64,000 nucleotides of DNA, from assembly GCF_004684095.1 (NCBI RefSeq), contig NZ_SRII01000013.1:81191-145190 (forward strand), given 5' to 3'. The notes beneath the pieces are model-generated. The model had not been told where the DNA came from. It saw nothing but the letters and a program-made list of their open reading frames with translations, and ran no database searches. The translations under genes were made by a program, and so were the position numbers. This stretch comes from Hymenobacter sp. UV11 (lineage in GTDB: Bacteria; Bacteroidota; Bacteroidia; Cytophagales; Hymenobacteraceae). Shown here piece after piece: positions 26,801 through 36,300 of the stretch (positions are counted from its first letter, which is position 1; each line of letters opens with the position of its first letter).

Positions 26801-27004
26801 GCGAAGCTCGGTAAGGATGGTGTTAGCTTGTTGAACCCTGAGCTGCACCTGCCGGTTGTTGGCCGCACCGGTGGTTTGGTAGCTGAGGGAGCCGGGGTTG
26901 AGGAAGGTGCTCTGGGCCTGAGCCAGCCAGCTCACACCGAGTAGCGGCACGAGCAGCGCCGCCCGGCGCAATAGCAGCGGTAAAGAAGGAGTAAATGTTC
27001 GCAT
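23867..27004 (-). CDS. Secreted multi-Ig, double C-type lectin protein with T9SS sorting domain
   Basis: The 1045-residue protein starts at ATG 27004 with a signal peptide (cleavage near WLAQAQ). Residues ~95-425 hold cadherin/Ig-like repeats with PPVFxxPTP openings and LPPGAT- or FSWTP-type strands. Two copies of a cadherin-like segment (LLANDTDPLGRPLQV and LLRNDTDPLGRPLQV) plus a C-type lectin-like domain follow, with the lectin domains at ~516-660 and ~778-922 (YYEFVSAPGICW, W(L/F)GASDAAVEGEWRW, YANWSPG). A T9SS sorting domain (~970-1045) ends HLRVAIQK. It is a modular relative of the gene at 13425-16457. The double lectin suggests avid glycan binding at the cell surface (inference); metal-binding residues cannot be judged by eye. 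Confidence 0.87.
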   Translation of the reverse strand: MRTFTPSLPLLLRRAALLVPLLGVSWLAQAQSTFLNPGSLSYQTTGAANNRQVQLRVQQANTILTELRNPLAVKVSQATATTRPDLVGATSTNNPPVFTGPTPDKGVKITVYAPRQGQGQTPPTSFTVQAADGDAGDKVTLQAASLPPGATFTPTTPGSSNPALAVFSWTPTATTEGLYTTTFTAEDSRGAQTTTTVTFEVFGTDPPVFVAPTPPNMQEFNVVPGQTVSFTLKASDVNTYGERLTLRNVTALGLPPGATLTPSLPTSGNSVEATFSWTPNSFSAGTFDQLFEVQDALGSVAATRVRINVRNPIVPKPPVFVAPTPSDNQKFIVAADQQLKFTVRATDADAGDLVTLRAEGLPVGSVLTPGPTPSGNPVETTFTWMPTAAQVGTYVVTFFGKDSGGSNTPPLPLNIQVTAAVACNPTATQPVANPDRFTTTCGGSLPISPAQLLANDTDPLGRPLQVAAAGLGTNATVVTNPDGTFTFTPTPGFTGRASFTYVVQLAGPVLASVETSHYYEFVSAPGICWNDARDAAAARSYQGLKGYLATVTSSSETAFLMNRNAGPFWLGASDAAVEGEWRWQTGPEAGQLFWRGGPGGTALGYANWSPGEPNDYKNQFRPEGEDYAILYAGAGARWNDLSQCGTGASVAGYLVEYGGLEACTPILYAIGTVTIDVAAPTPAPVANPDFYTYSRGPKQQLFLTAADLLRNDTDPLGRPLQVRDINPPNVGQFFVFQTGPTGEYTYNYSPPTGFVGKATFTYLLQLAGPVLALPATGHYYEYVSAPGICWAAAQKAAAARSYQGMGGYLATITSAAETDFLKRFAGHNWFGASDAAVEGEWRWQTGPEAGQLFWRGGPGGTALGYANWSPGQPDNFQNEFRPAGENYGMVYGGSGQWNDLAACGEGSSVDGYLVEYGGLEACTPVLYSVGTVTVEVPYSPFFTVVGAPAVVQATGKAAAPATLEAAPNPNGGQFRLRVTAATDGPTQLDLYDLQGRRVQAVFTGNLRAGEVRELDVEAPELAAGIYLVRLQSGQQVQHLRVAIQK
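24399..24515 (-). repeat. Duplicated lectin-module DNA, copy 2
   Basis: This ~117-bp block is nearly identical at the base level to 25179-25295. It encodes the WRWQTGPEAGQLFWRGG to YANWSPG part of the lectin domain. The copies are 780 bp apart within one gene. Confidence 0.8.
25179..25295 (-). repeat. Duplicated lectin-module DNA, copy 1
   Basis: Partner of 24399-24515, with only a few mostly silent differences. This indicates recent internal duplication or gene conversion of the cadherin-like plus lectin unit. Confidence 0.8.
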
Positions 27005-27599
27005 AGGGGGCGGGAAAAAGGGGAGAGTGAAGAAGTAGGTAGCTGGTAGCTAAGGCGAAGAATCCGCCACGCCGGGCCCGCCACTTGCGGCTGGCCGATT
27101 ATCCGAGGCGGCCAGACATATAATTATTCACTGATTTTTTAGGCTCTAAATCAGAGCTACTGCAAATGTAGCGAGCGCAGCATCATTCCAAACTTAAAAA
27201 TGATGATTATGAGGGCTTTACTCAATAAATTAGAAGCTGCTGCTCCCGACTGCGCGTCCCCTGCACTTTAGCTAACGCAAGGGGGTAGGGCGGGCAGAGG
27301 AACACAAAATCTCGCTGAGTGAGCAGGATTTGAGTACCCGTTGGATATTTGCCGGAGTAATCTATGCGTTGGCGGGCCATAGCGTTGCGCCAAATGCTCC
27401 CGAAAGATGCCGCTAAACGAACTGCTCACGCAGATAGCTTTCCCCAGCAAGTCAGGCGGTGGTCAGGCTCGGCCACCACTAACCTGCTCCATTTAGCAGT
27501 TGGCGGCGAGCGCGTAGCACCCCATTATTCATCGTAAATTCATTTTGTAACATGTTCGTCACATTGTGATAACAGGGCCACCGGAATTTTGTGGCCGTT
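27005..27599. other. Intergenic region between divergent genes
   Basis: About 595 bp between the double-lectin gene (minus) and the TonB receptor (plus). It should hold promoters for both. A small dyad TCACATTGTGA lies at 27559-27569, about 30 bp before the receptor start. No gene was supported. Confidence 0.45.
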
Positions 27600-30428
27600 A
27601 TGCAAGGAACACTTACTGGAAAACTTTTCATCCTGCTTCTATGCGTGACGCCCGCCGGAGTCGTGCTGGCGCAGCGCACCGGGAGCATCGAGGGCACCTA
27701 CAAAGACGGCAAAAATCAGGAGGCCATCATCGGCAGCACGGTACGCCTGGAGAACACCACCATCGCCGGGCCAACCGATGAAAAGGGCCACTACCTGCTG
27801 ACCAACGTGCCAGCCGGTACCTACACGGTAATTATTACGTCGGTGTCGTACAAGCCGCTCACGGTGCCCAAAGTGGTGGTGACGGCCGGTAAAACCACCG
27901 CACTGAGCGGTAAGCTGGACCCCGACAATACCCAGCTCAGCGAGGTAACCGTGAGCGGCGTGCGCCGCACGAACACGGAAGTGTCGGTGATTAATGAAAT
28001 CAGGCAGGCCAATGTGGTGGTGAGCGGCATTTCGTCGGAGCAGATTGTGAAAACCCAGGACCGCGACGCGGCCGAGGTGGTGCGCCGCATTCCGGGTGTC
28101 ACAATTGTGGACAACCGCTTTATCCAGGTGCGCGGCCTGAGTGACCGCTATAACACGGTGTGGCTCAATGACGTAACGGCTCCCAGCTCGGAAACTGACC
28201 GCAAGTCATTCTCCTTCGACATCATTCCCAGTTCGCTCATCGACCGGGTGCTGGTGTTTAAAGACCCCTCGCCCGAGCTACCCGGCGACTTTGCCGGCGG
28301 CCTGGTGAAAGTGTACCTCCGCAAGCCCGTATTCAACGAGCGGCAGTTTACGGTGAATTACTCGTCGGGCTACCGCCAGGGCACCACCGGCCGGGAGTTT
28401 TACACCGACCAGCCGCACAGCGGCGATGCTTTTGGGTTTGGGGCGACCAAGCGCGATTTGCCCAACGGCATGCCGCCGCTGAGCACCGCCTACCAGCAGT
28501 ACGAGCGCGATTTCTACGCCAAGCAGCTCGACAACAACTTCGGGATTTTCAAGACCCAAGCCATGCCTGATATGCGCTTCAACGCGGCGTATCTCGACCA
28601 GATAAAGGTGGGCGGGCTCGAAATCGGCAGCGTGTCGTCGCTTAACTACACCAATACCTACACGCATTTCAACGTCAACCGCAACCTGTATGATGCCTCG
28701 GGCGGGCGCACCGACCAGTTTCGCGACGACCAGTCGACGCAGAATATCCGGCTCGGCGCCATCCAGAATTTCAGCCTCGTGCTACCCCACGGCGGCCGCC
28801 TCGAGCTGCGCAACCTTTTCAGCCAGCAGGCCCGCAACCAGCAGGTGACCCGCGAGGGGCGCGACGATGCCGGCGTGCTCAACCGCCGCAGCTACCTGCA
28901 GGGCTACCAGGGCCGCACCACCTACACCGGCCAGCTGGCCGGCACCCACAAGGCGGCCGATGAGAAAACCAGCTTCGACTGGGTAGGCGGCTACGGCTAC
29001 TCGGCCCGCAACGAGCCCGACCTGCGCCGCGTGAGCTACCAGGTAACGCCCGGCACCGACACTACGCCCGAGGTGCAAACCGTGCTCACGCCCGCCGCCG
29101 GCCAGGTCGATGTGAACAACGCCGGCCGCCTGTATCAGAAGCTTAATGAGCACATTTTCACCCTCAATGCCAATCTGAAGCGCACCGTGCCGGTGGCCGG
29201 CCGCCAGGTGGAAATCGGGGCGGGCACCTACCTCGAGTACCGCCGCCGCAGCTTCAACGCCCGCGCCTTCGGCTACTCGCTCAACACGGGGGGGGTAGGC
29301 GGGCTCAAGAACGAGGACGTGGGCAACATCTTCGCGCCCGGCAACATCGGCACCGATGGCTACCGGCTGGATGAAGACCTGAACTCGACCTACCGCTACT
29401 CGGCCCACAACGAGCTGGAAGCCGGCTACTTGTCGTTCAATATTCCCTTCACCGACCAGCTGAAGCTGGTGACCGGCGCCCGTTTCGAGCGCAACGTGCA
29501 GGCCATCAGCACGGGCCTGAACGGCCAGCCGGTCAACCAGACGGTGACCACCAACTTTTTGCTGCCCTCGGCCAACTTCAGCTACAACTTCAACGCCACC
29601 AACCTGGTGCGCGCCTCCTACGGCCGCAGCCTCAATCGGCCCGAGTTTCGGGAGGCCGCGCCGTTCTTCTACTACGACTTTGATTTCAACGTGCTGAACT
29701 ACGGCTCGTTGTACCTCGCGCCCGACACCCCGCTGAAGGTAGCTACCATCGACAACTTCGACCTACGCTACGAGTGGTACCCTACCCCCGGCGAGCTGGT
29801 GCACGTGGGCGCGTTCTACAAGAACTTCCAGAACCCCATCGAAAACGTGGTGGTGCTGACTTCCAACCTGGCCTACACCTTCGCCAACGCGCCGAGCGCC
29901 TACGCCTACGGCGTGGAGCTGGACCTGAAAAAGAACCTGGCCTTTGCCAGCGACCGCCTCAAAAACCTCTCGCTGGTGTTCAACGCCTCACTCATCAAAA
30001 GCCAGGTGACGCTCGGCGACGGCATCGTGGCCTGGAACAACAAGCGCGCCCTGCAGGGCCAGTCGCCCTACGTGTTCAACGGCGGCCTGTACTTCAACAC
30101 CCCCGACAACGCGTGGCAGGTGACGGCGCTCTACAACGTGTTTGGGCCGCGCATCCTGTTTGCGGGCTCCGACCAGTACCCCGACGTAGTGGAGCTGCCC
30201 CGCCACACCATCGACTTCTCGCTGACCAAGACGGTTTCGCGCGGCATATCCATCAACGCCGGCATCCAGGACCTATTCAACCAGCGCGTGAACCTGGTGC
30301 AAGACTACGGCCGCGACCTGAAGTACAACGTGAGCGACCCCTCGCTGACCAACTACCGCCGGGGCACCTACTACACGCTGGGCCTGCGCTTTAGCCTGGA
30401 GCCGCGCCCGGCCACGCCGGTGCCCTAG
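27600..30428 (+). CDS. TonB-dependent receptor with carboxypeptidase-like regulatory domain
   Basis: The 942-residue protein starts at ATG 27600, three codons into a longer frame. A signal peptide (cleavage near VVLAQ) is followed by a carboxypeptidase regulatory-like domain (residues ~25-105; GSIEGTYKDGKNQEAIIGST, LLTNVPAGTYTV). A plug domain (~130-250; VVRRIPGVTIVDNRFIQVRG) and a large outer membrane barrel ending in RRGTYYTLGLRFSLE follow. Family members import large ligands across the outer membrane using TonB energy. It lacks SusC-specific features and has no SusD beside it. Instead a lipoprotein gene follows 42 bp downstream, apparently as its operon partner. The substrate is unknown. 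Confidence 0.9.
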   Translation: MQGTLTGKLFILLLCVTPAGVVLAQRTGSIEGTYKDGKNQEAIIGSTVRLENTTIAGPTDEKGHYLLTNVPAGTYTVIITSVSYKPLTVPKVVVTAGKTTALSGKLDPDNTQLSEVTVSGVRRTNTEVSVINEIRQANVVVSGISSEQIVKTQDRDAAEVVRRIPGVTIVDNRFIQVRGLSDRYNTVWLNDVTAPSSETDRKSFSFDIIPSSLIDRVLVFKDPSPELPGDFAGGLVKVYLRKPVFNERQFTVNYSSGYRQGTTGREFYTDQPHSGDAFGFGATKRDLPNGMPPLSTAYQQYERDFYAKQLDNNFGIFKTQAMPDMRFNAAYLDQIKVGGLEIGSVSSLNYTNTYTHFNVNRNLYDASGGRTDQFRDDQSTQNIRLGAIQNFSLVLPHGGRLELRNLFSQQARNQQVTREGRDDAGVLNRRSYLQGYQGRTTYTGQLAGTHKAADEKTSFDWVGGYGYSARNEPDLRRVSYQVTPGTDTTPEVQTVLTPAAGQVDVNNAGRLYQKLNEHIFTLNANLKRTVPVAGRQVEIGAGTYLEYRRRSFNARAFGYSLNTGGVGGLKNEDVGNIFAPGNIGTDGYRLDEDLNSTYRYSAHNELEAGYLSFNIPFTDQLKLVTGARFERNVQAISTGLNGQPVNQTVTTNFLLPSANFSYNFNATNLVRASYGRSLNRPEFREAAPFFYYDFDFNVLNYGSLYLAPDTPLKVATIDNFDLRYEWYPTPGELVHVGAFYKNFQNPIENVVVLTSNLAYTFANAPSAYAYGVELDLKKNLAFASDRLKNLSLVFNASLIKSQVTLGDGIVAWNNKRALQGQSPYVFNGGLYFNTPDNAWQVTALYNVFGPRILFAGSDQYPDVVELPRHTIDFSLTKTVSRGISINAGIQDLFNQRVNLVQDYGRDLKYNVSDPSLTNYRRGTYYTLGLRFSLEPRPATPVP

Positions 30429-30470
30429 CCCCCTCTCTTTTCGATTTCTTCCCCACTTTTCTTTCTTTTG

Positions 30471-32033
30471 ATGAAAAAGAACATCCTTTCCGTGGCCCTG
30501 CTCGCCACCCTGCTTGGCCTGGGCGCGTGCCAAACGAAAGACATTACGCCGGCGCCCAACACCACAGGCAGCGGCACCAGCACTGGGGGCACTACCACGC
30601 CGGTGGCCGGCACCACCGTAACGGTGACTGGCGGCCGTGCGAATACCATTACCACCAACACTACCTGGACGGCCGCCAACAAATACCTGCTCAAAGACTA
30701 CGTATACGTGGGCAGCGGTGCCACGCTCACCATTGAGGCGGGCACCATCATCAAGGGCGATAAGGATACCAAGGGCGCGCTCATCATCGAGCCCGGCGCC
30801 AAGATTATGGCCATCGGCACGGTTGATAAGCCCATTATCTTCACCTCCAACCAGCCCAAGGGCTCGCGCAACTACGGCGATTGGGGCGGGGTCATTATCG
30901 CCGGCAACGCGCCCGTTAACTCGGCCGTGAACGGCGCTCTACCCACCATTGAGGGCGGCCCCACCACCAAGTACGGCAGCATGCCCACCGTGCCCGTCAA
31001 CGCGGCGGCCGTGGCCGATAACTCGGGCATCATGCAGTACGTGCGCATCGAATTTGGAGGGGTAGCCTTTTCGCCCAATAATGAGGTGAACGGCCTGACG
31101 CTGGCCGGCGTGGGCAATGGCACGACCCTCGACCACATCCAGGTATCGTACTCGGGCGATGATGCCTTCGAGTGGTTTGGCGGCACCGTGAACGCCAAGT
31201 ACCTAGTGGCTCATCGCACCTTCGACGACGACTTCGACACCGACAACGGCTTCTCGGGCAAGGTACAGTTTGGCGTGTCGCTGCGCGACCCCTTGCAGGC
31301 CGACCAGTCGGGCTCCAAGGCGTTTGAGTCGGATAACGATGGGACTGCCACGGCCAATAACCCGCAGACGATGGCCGTCTTCTCCAACATCACCGCCGTG
31401 GGCCCCATCCTGAACCCCGGCGCGGCCAACTACAGCCCGCAGTACACGGCCGGCGCGCACATTCGCCGCAACTCGGCCCTGAGCATTATGAACTCGGTGA
31501 TAATGGGCTACCCCACGGGCGTGCTCATCGACGGCAACCCCACGGCGGCAGCCATCGGCCGCAACGATGCCCGGTTCAAGAACAATATTGTGGCCGGCTC
31601 GCTGGTGGGCTCCAACTCGGTGGGCGGGCAGCGCAGCATTCTGTTTATAGGCGGCGCGGCCGGCGGCGCGGGCAGCCTCACCACCAACAACGTGATGAGC
31701 GCCGACTCGTCGGCCTGGGGCGCGGCCGTGGGCCCGCTCACCTGGCTCAAAGCCAACACCAACCGCCGCTACGCCACTGCCGACAACGTGCAGCTGCTCA
31801 ACCCCTTCAACCTGACGTCGCCGAGCTTCCTACCCCGCACGGGCTCGCCCATCGTGACGGTAGCCCCAGCCACGGCTCCGGTAGCGCCGGCCGACTTTGG
31901 CGACGCCAAGCTTAATGACCCCTTCTTCACGAACGTCAACTACATCGGCGCCTTTGCCGACCCCAACGCGGCCGGCGCCACCAACTGGCTGGCTACCTGG
32001 ACCAACTTCGACCCTCAGAATACGGATTACTAA
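30471..32033 (+). CDS. Surface lipoprotein, probable right-handed beta-helix, partner of the TonB receptor
   Basis: The 520-residue protein starts at ATG 30471. The lipobox LLGLGAC places the lipidated Cys at residue 20. A Thr/Gly-rich linker follows, then repeated strands typical of a parallel beta-helix (GATLTIEAGTIIKGDKDTKG, IIFTSNQPKGSRNYGDWGGV, FEWFGGTVNAKYLVAHRTFD). This family is common in Bacteroidota next to TonB receptors. It probably captures a ligand at the cell surface for the receptor just upstream, but no substrate is known. A terminator follows the stop. Confidence 0.82.
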   Translation: MKKNILSVALLATLLGLGACQTKDITPAPNTTGSGTSTGGTTTPVAGTTVTVTGGRANTITTNTTWTAANKYLLKDYVYVGSGATLTIEAGTIIKGDKDTKGALIIEPGAKIMAIGTVDKPIIFTSNQPKGSRNYGDWGGVIIAGNAPVNSAVNGALPTIEGGPTTKYGSMPTVPVNAAAVADNSGIMQYVRIEFGGVAFSPNNEVNGLTLAGVGNGTTLDHIQVSYSGDDAFEWFGGTVNAKYLVAHRTFDDDFDTDNGFSGKVQFGVSLRDPLQADQSGSKAFESDNDGTATANNPQTMAVFSNITAVGPILNPGAANYSPQYTAGAHIRRNSALSIMNSVIMGYPTGVLIDGNPTAAAIGRNDARFKNNIVAGSLVGSNSVGGQRSILFIGGAAGGAGSLTTNNVMSADSSAWGAAVGPLTWLKANTNRRYATADNVQLLNPFNLTSPSFLPRTGSPIVTVAPATAPVAPADFGDAKLNDPFFTNVNYIGAFADPNAAGATNWLATWTNFDPQNTDY

Positions 32034-32078
32034 ACCAGCTCTCACCCCCAGCGGCTGCCTCCGTAGCGTACTACTTAG

Positions 32079-32109
32079 AAAGTCAGGGCCGCCCCGCAGC
32101 CCTGGCTTT
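32079..32109 (+). terminator. Intrinsic terminator after the TonB receptor operon
   Basis: AAAGTCAGGGC (32079-32089) pairs with GCCCTGGCTTT (32099-32109) with one G-U pair; CCGTTTTTG follows. It ends the receptor-lipoprotein unit. Confidence 0.8.
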
Positions 32110-32135
32110 CCGTTTTTGAGGCCGCTTCGGCTCAG

Positions 32136-33206
32136 GTGGCTGCCCGGTACTCACGTGCCGGGTACTATTCTTTTCGCTCCTTGTTGGCTACCTTTTCTTC
32201 CTCCGCAGCCCTGCTAGAGCAGGTGCGCCAGCGCTTGCAATGCAGCTTGGCTATTCCTGTGTGGCCCCAGCTAGCCGGCCCGGCCGAAACCCAGGTTTGG
32301 CACATAGGCTCGGAGGTGCGCTTGCTGGCCACGCCACCCGCCAGGGTTTCTGCGCTCACCGCGCCCACCCGCCCGGCATTGACGGGGACTTACCCTACGC
32401 TACTTGTGTTCGACTATGTATCGAGTAGGCTGGGTGCCCAGCTGCGCGCCCAGGGCCAGTACTACGCCGATGCCGCAGGCAATGCTTGGCTGCAACACCC
32501 AGGCTTGCTGCTAAGCGTGCAGGGCTGTGCCCGCCCCAAGGCGCCCGTCCCCGCTACCCCCGTCACGCCGGCCGGGCACGTGCACCTGCTGCGCTTACTG
32601 TTTCAGCTGCTACTGGAGCCGGCCCTTGCCACCTATTCGCCCACCAACCTGGCGGCCCGTACCCAGCTGCCCTTGGCAAGAGTTGGGGCAGCCCTTCGCA
32701 GCCTGGCTAAGCTTGACTGGTGGCAGGCGGCTGCGCTGCCGCCCGCCAGCCCGCTGCCCCAGCCCGCCGCTACCCAGCACTGGCTGAGCCACTACGCCAG
32801 GGTGCTGCGCTGCCGCCTCAATCCGCACCGCTATCGCCCCCGCGACCCTGCCGCCCTGGCTGGCTGGCCCCAGCGCGCCCTACCCCCCGAGTGCCTGTGG
32901 AGCGGTGAAAACGCCGCACACTTGCTTCTGAGCCGCTCGGAGCCACCCACCAGCCTGACGCTCTATAGCCAAATGCCCCGCTCGCAGCTGGTGCAGCAGC
33001 TCGACCTGGTACCCTATGCCCAAGGCACCATCGAGATTCTGAATTCCTTTGCTCCGGCGGCCTGCTTTGCCTCCGCTGACCCGCGCTGCGTACCAGCCTT
33101 ACTCGTGTATACCGACTTGCTGGCCAGCCGGAAGCCGCATTGCGAAACCCTGGCACACGAAATGCACGCCCGCTACCTGGGGTCACTAGTGGGCGTTGTT
33201 GATTGA
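32136..33206 (+). CDS. Orphan AbiEi-like (type IV antitoxin / transcriptional regulator) family protein
   Basis: 356 residues from GTG 32136; no ATG lies near the start, so a TTG a little further in is also possible. Residues ~85-140 have LLVFDYVSSRLGAQLRAQGQ, YYADAAGNAWL and LLLSVQG. A winged helix follows (LLRLLFQLLLEPAL to LAARTQLPLARVGAAL), then SGENAAHLL, TLYSQ and VPALLVYTDLLAS. This order matches proteins annotated as AbiEi-type antitoxin or COG4861-like regulators. The usual AbiEii nucleotidyltransferase toxin is not next to it. It may regulate an unlinked gene, or be a remnant or maintenance function on the plasmid. Confidence 0.72.
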   Translation: MAARYSRAGYYSFRSLLATFSSSAALLEQVRQRLQCSLAIPVWPQLAGPAETQVWHIGSEVRLLATPPARVSALTAPTRPALTGTYPTLLVFDYVSSRLGAQLRAQGQYYADAAGNAWLQHPGLLLSVQGCARPKAPVPATPVTPAGHVHLLRLLFQLLLEPALATYSPTNLAARTQLPLARVGAALRSLAKLDWWQAAALPPASPLPQPAATQHWLSHYARVLRCRLNPHRYRPRDPAALAGWPQRALPPECLWSGENAAHLLLSRSEPPTSLTLYSQMPRSQLVQQLDLVPYAQGTIEILNSFAPAACFASADPRCVPALLVYTDLLASRKPHCETLAHEMHARYLGSLVGVVD

Positions 33207-33357
33207 CCAGCGCGTGCGGATACTGGTGAGGTGGCCGAGTAAAGCGGGGCAGAACCGGGCTTTACGTGCAGTGGTCGAGGCTACCTGGGTAGAAACGCGA
33301 CAGTCTCTGCGTGGACTCAGGTTAGGTTTGTTAGCTGTCCGCTTCCGCTAGACCACC

Positions 33358-36300
33358 TCAAGCCCCCGCGGCCGGCGCGTCAGTGACAGAAAAATAGACG
33401 AAAAAGGTGGTGCCGGTGCCCTCCTGGCTGTGGACTTTGATGCGCCCCCCCGCGTTTTCGACCATGCGCTTGACCATGTAGAGGCCAATACCGGTGCCCT
33501 CCACGTGGTCGTGGAAGCGCTGGAACATGCCGAACAGGCGTGGCTGCTGGGCCTGCGCAATGCCTAGGCCGTTGTCGTGGACTTCGAGCACCTGATAGCC
33601 CGGCACCGCGTGGCAGCTGACGGCCACATGGAGTGTGCGGTGCGGCGAGCGGTACTTGAGGGCATTGCTGAGCAGGTTGTAGAGCACCGAGCGCAAGTTC
33701 TTTTCCGGGAACAGTAGCGGCGGGCACCCGGCCACGTCGCGGGTGAGGCGCACGCCCGGCGCGGCAAGCAGCCCGTCCAGGTCGAAGCACACGTCGTCGA
33801 GCACGGCGGCCAGGCTGACGGGCGCAACGACCGGGTCGTGCGCCCGTTGCAGCCGGGTAAGGTCGGTGAGGCTATCGAGCGTGCGCTGGAAGCGTTCCAC
33901 CGACTCCACCATGCGGTCCAGGATGGGACCGACCGGCCCGCTAGGGGCCCGCAGGGCGGCGGGCAGCTCCTCGTTCAGGGCATCGAGCAGGCCCTCAATG
34001 TTGGCGATGGGGTGTTTTAAGTCGTGCGAAGCGGTGTAAATGAAGTTGTCCAGGTCTACGTTCACGCGGGTGAGCTGGCGGTTGGCGGCCGTGAGCTGCG
34101 CGTTGGCCAGCGCCAGCTCCCCGCGCGCTCGTACCTCGTCGGTCACCTCGTGGGCGAAGACCAGCACCCCGTCCACGGCCCCGTGCTCGTCGTGGCGAGC
34201 CTGGTAAGTGAAGTTGCAGTAGATTTCTTCCAGCGGGCCGCCCTCGGTGCGCGCCAGCATCAGGGGTAGTTCCTGGGCCACATACGTTTCGCCGGTCTGG
34301 TACACCTGGCCCATGATGGCGGGGATATCCGTGCTCATCAGCTCGGGCAAGGCCACCAGCAGCGGCTGGCCCAGTAGCTCCCGGCCGGGGAAAATGCGCT
34401 GGTAGGCCGGGTTGACCAGTTGGTACGTCAGGTCGGGGCCATCGAGAATGACAATCGGCGCGGGGGCCTGCATGAACAGCTCGTGCAGCTGCCGCTGCTG
34501 GGCCTCGCGCTGCCGGCGGGCCCGCACCCGCTCAGTCGCGTCGAAGGCAAACACGGAGAGGCCTACTACCTGGCCGGCCTCCCGGATAGCCTGATAAGTG
34601 AAATCGAAGTAAAAATCACGCGCGGGCTGGCCGTCGGGCGCCACAACGGACAACAGCATTTCGCGGCCGAAGTATGTTTCCCCAGTCTGGTACACCCGGT
34701 CGAGCAGGGTAATGAAGCCTTGCTCCACGGCCATGGGAAACACGTCGGCCACGGGGCGGCCGAGCAGGGCGTGGCCGGGAAACAGCTGCTGATAAGCGTC
34801 GTTCACGTACTCGTAGCAGTGGTTCGGCTCGCGCAGCAGCGCAATGCAGGCCGGAGTTTGCTCAAACACCTGGTAGAACGCCTCGCGCTGGGCCGCGGCC
34901 TGCTCGGCGGCGGCCAGGGCTTCGGCCTGGGCGGCCTCGGCGTGCTGGCGGGCCCGCACGCGGTCCGTTACGTCGAGGGTGAAGCCCAGGACGGCGTGGG
35001 GCGGCTGCTGGCCGTGGCGCAAGGGTAGATAGAACAAGTCCAGGTACAGGTCCCACGGCTGACCCGTGCGCGGGTCGAGGGCCTGGGCGTACACCTCCTG
35101 GGCCTGGTAGGGCTCGCCGGTGCGTAGCACCTGGCGCAGCAGGGCCAGAAAGCCCTGCGCTTCGGCGTCGGGAAATTGCTCCCCCGCCGGCTGGCCGAGC
35201 ACGGCCCGGCCCTGCGCCTGCTGCTGAAACGCATCGTTGAAGAAGCCGTAGCGCAGGTCTTCGCCCTCGAAGGTGACCACGCTGGCCGGCAGGGAGGAAA
35301 GAATGCTGGTTAGCAGCTGGTCTTTTTCTTCAAGCTGCTGCTGGGCGCGCTTCAGCTCATCCACGTCGAGGCCGGAGCCGAACCACTGCCGGGGCCGGCC
35401 GGCGGCTTCGGCCTCGGCTAGCGGCTCGGGCACGGCCCGGCTGCTGAACCAACGGTAGCGGCCATCGGCCCCGCGCAAGCGAAACTCGTAGCGCCAGGCG
35501 CGGCCCTCGGCCAGGGCCGCCGCCAACTCGCGGGCTATGGTGGGCAGGTCGTCGGGGTGCACCAGGGCGGGCTGGGCGTCGGCCGCGGATGCGCCGGGGG
35601 GTAGGCCGGTGTAGGCATTCCATCGCGGACTCATGTAAAGCAGTTGCCCGGTCTGGTCTACGGTGAAGTTGATGCCGGGCTGGCTTTCCGTGACGTGCCG
35701 CAGCTGCTGGGCCGTGGCATCGGCCTCGGCCTGGGCGTGGCGCAGGGCCTGGGTGCGTTCCAGCACGCGGGCTTCCAGCTCTTGGTTGAGCTGGGCCAGC
35801 TGGCGAACCTGGTCCTCTAGCTGGTGGCGGGCCAGCACTTGCGCCCTCACCTCCGCTGCCACTGCCCTCATACCCTGCACCTGGCCCTGGGCGGCGTAGA
35901 AGGGCTGGAAGACGAAGTTGTAATACGTGGGTGGGAGCTGCCCCTCGCGCCACCTGGTGGCCGGGGCCTCATTACCGCGGGCGGCCCGCTCGCGGGCCTG
36001 GCTTTCGCGCGGGGCCTTTTCCACCGCCGGGCGGGGCTGGTCGGCGGGGGTGGTCAGGCAGACGAGCAGGCCCTCCCCCACGCGGCGGGCGGTGGCCTGA
36101 AAGTAGTTGTCGTGGCCGTTGGCCTGGTAGGTCAGCTCAAACTGCGCGGGCTGGCCCGTTACGAACGCGTTACGCGGAAAAGCAAACGCCCCGCCTTCGG
36201 GCTGGCGGCTCGGCAGAAACTGCTCCAGGTAGGTAACCGCCGGCTGGGCCGGCAGGAGTAGGCTGCGCTGCGCGGCTGGGTTGAGGTAGGCAAAGGCAAA

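Noticed and set aside
33228..33305. Segment GAGGTGGCCGAGT resembling the 5' part of a class II tRNA
   Set aside because: No acceptor stem pairing, no T-arm (GGTTCGA-type) and no sensible anticodon arm follow; a chance match.
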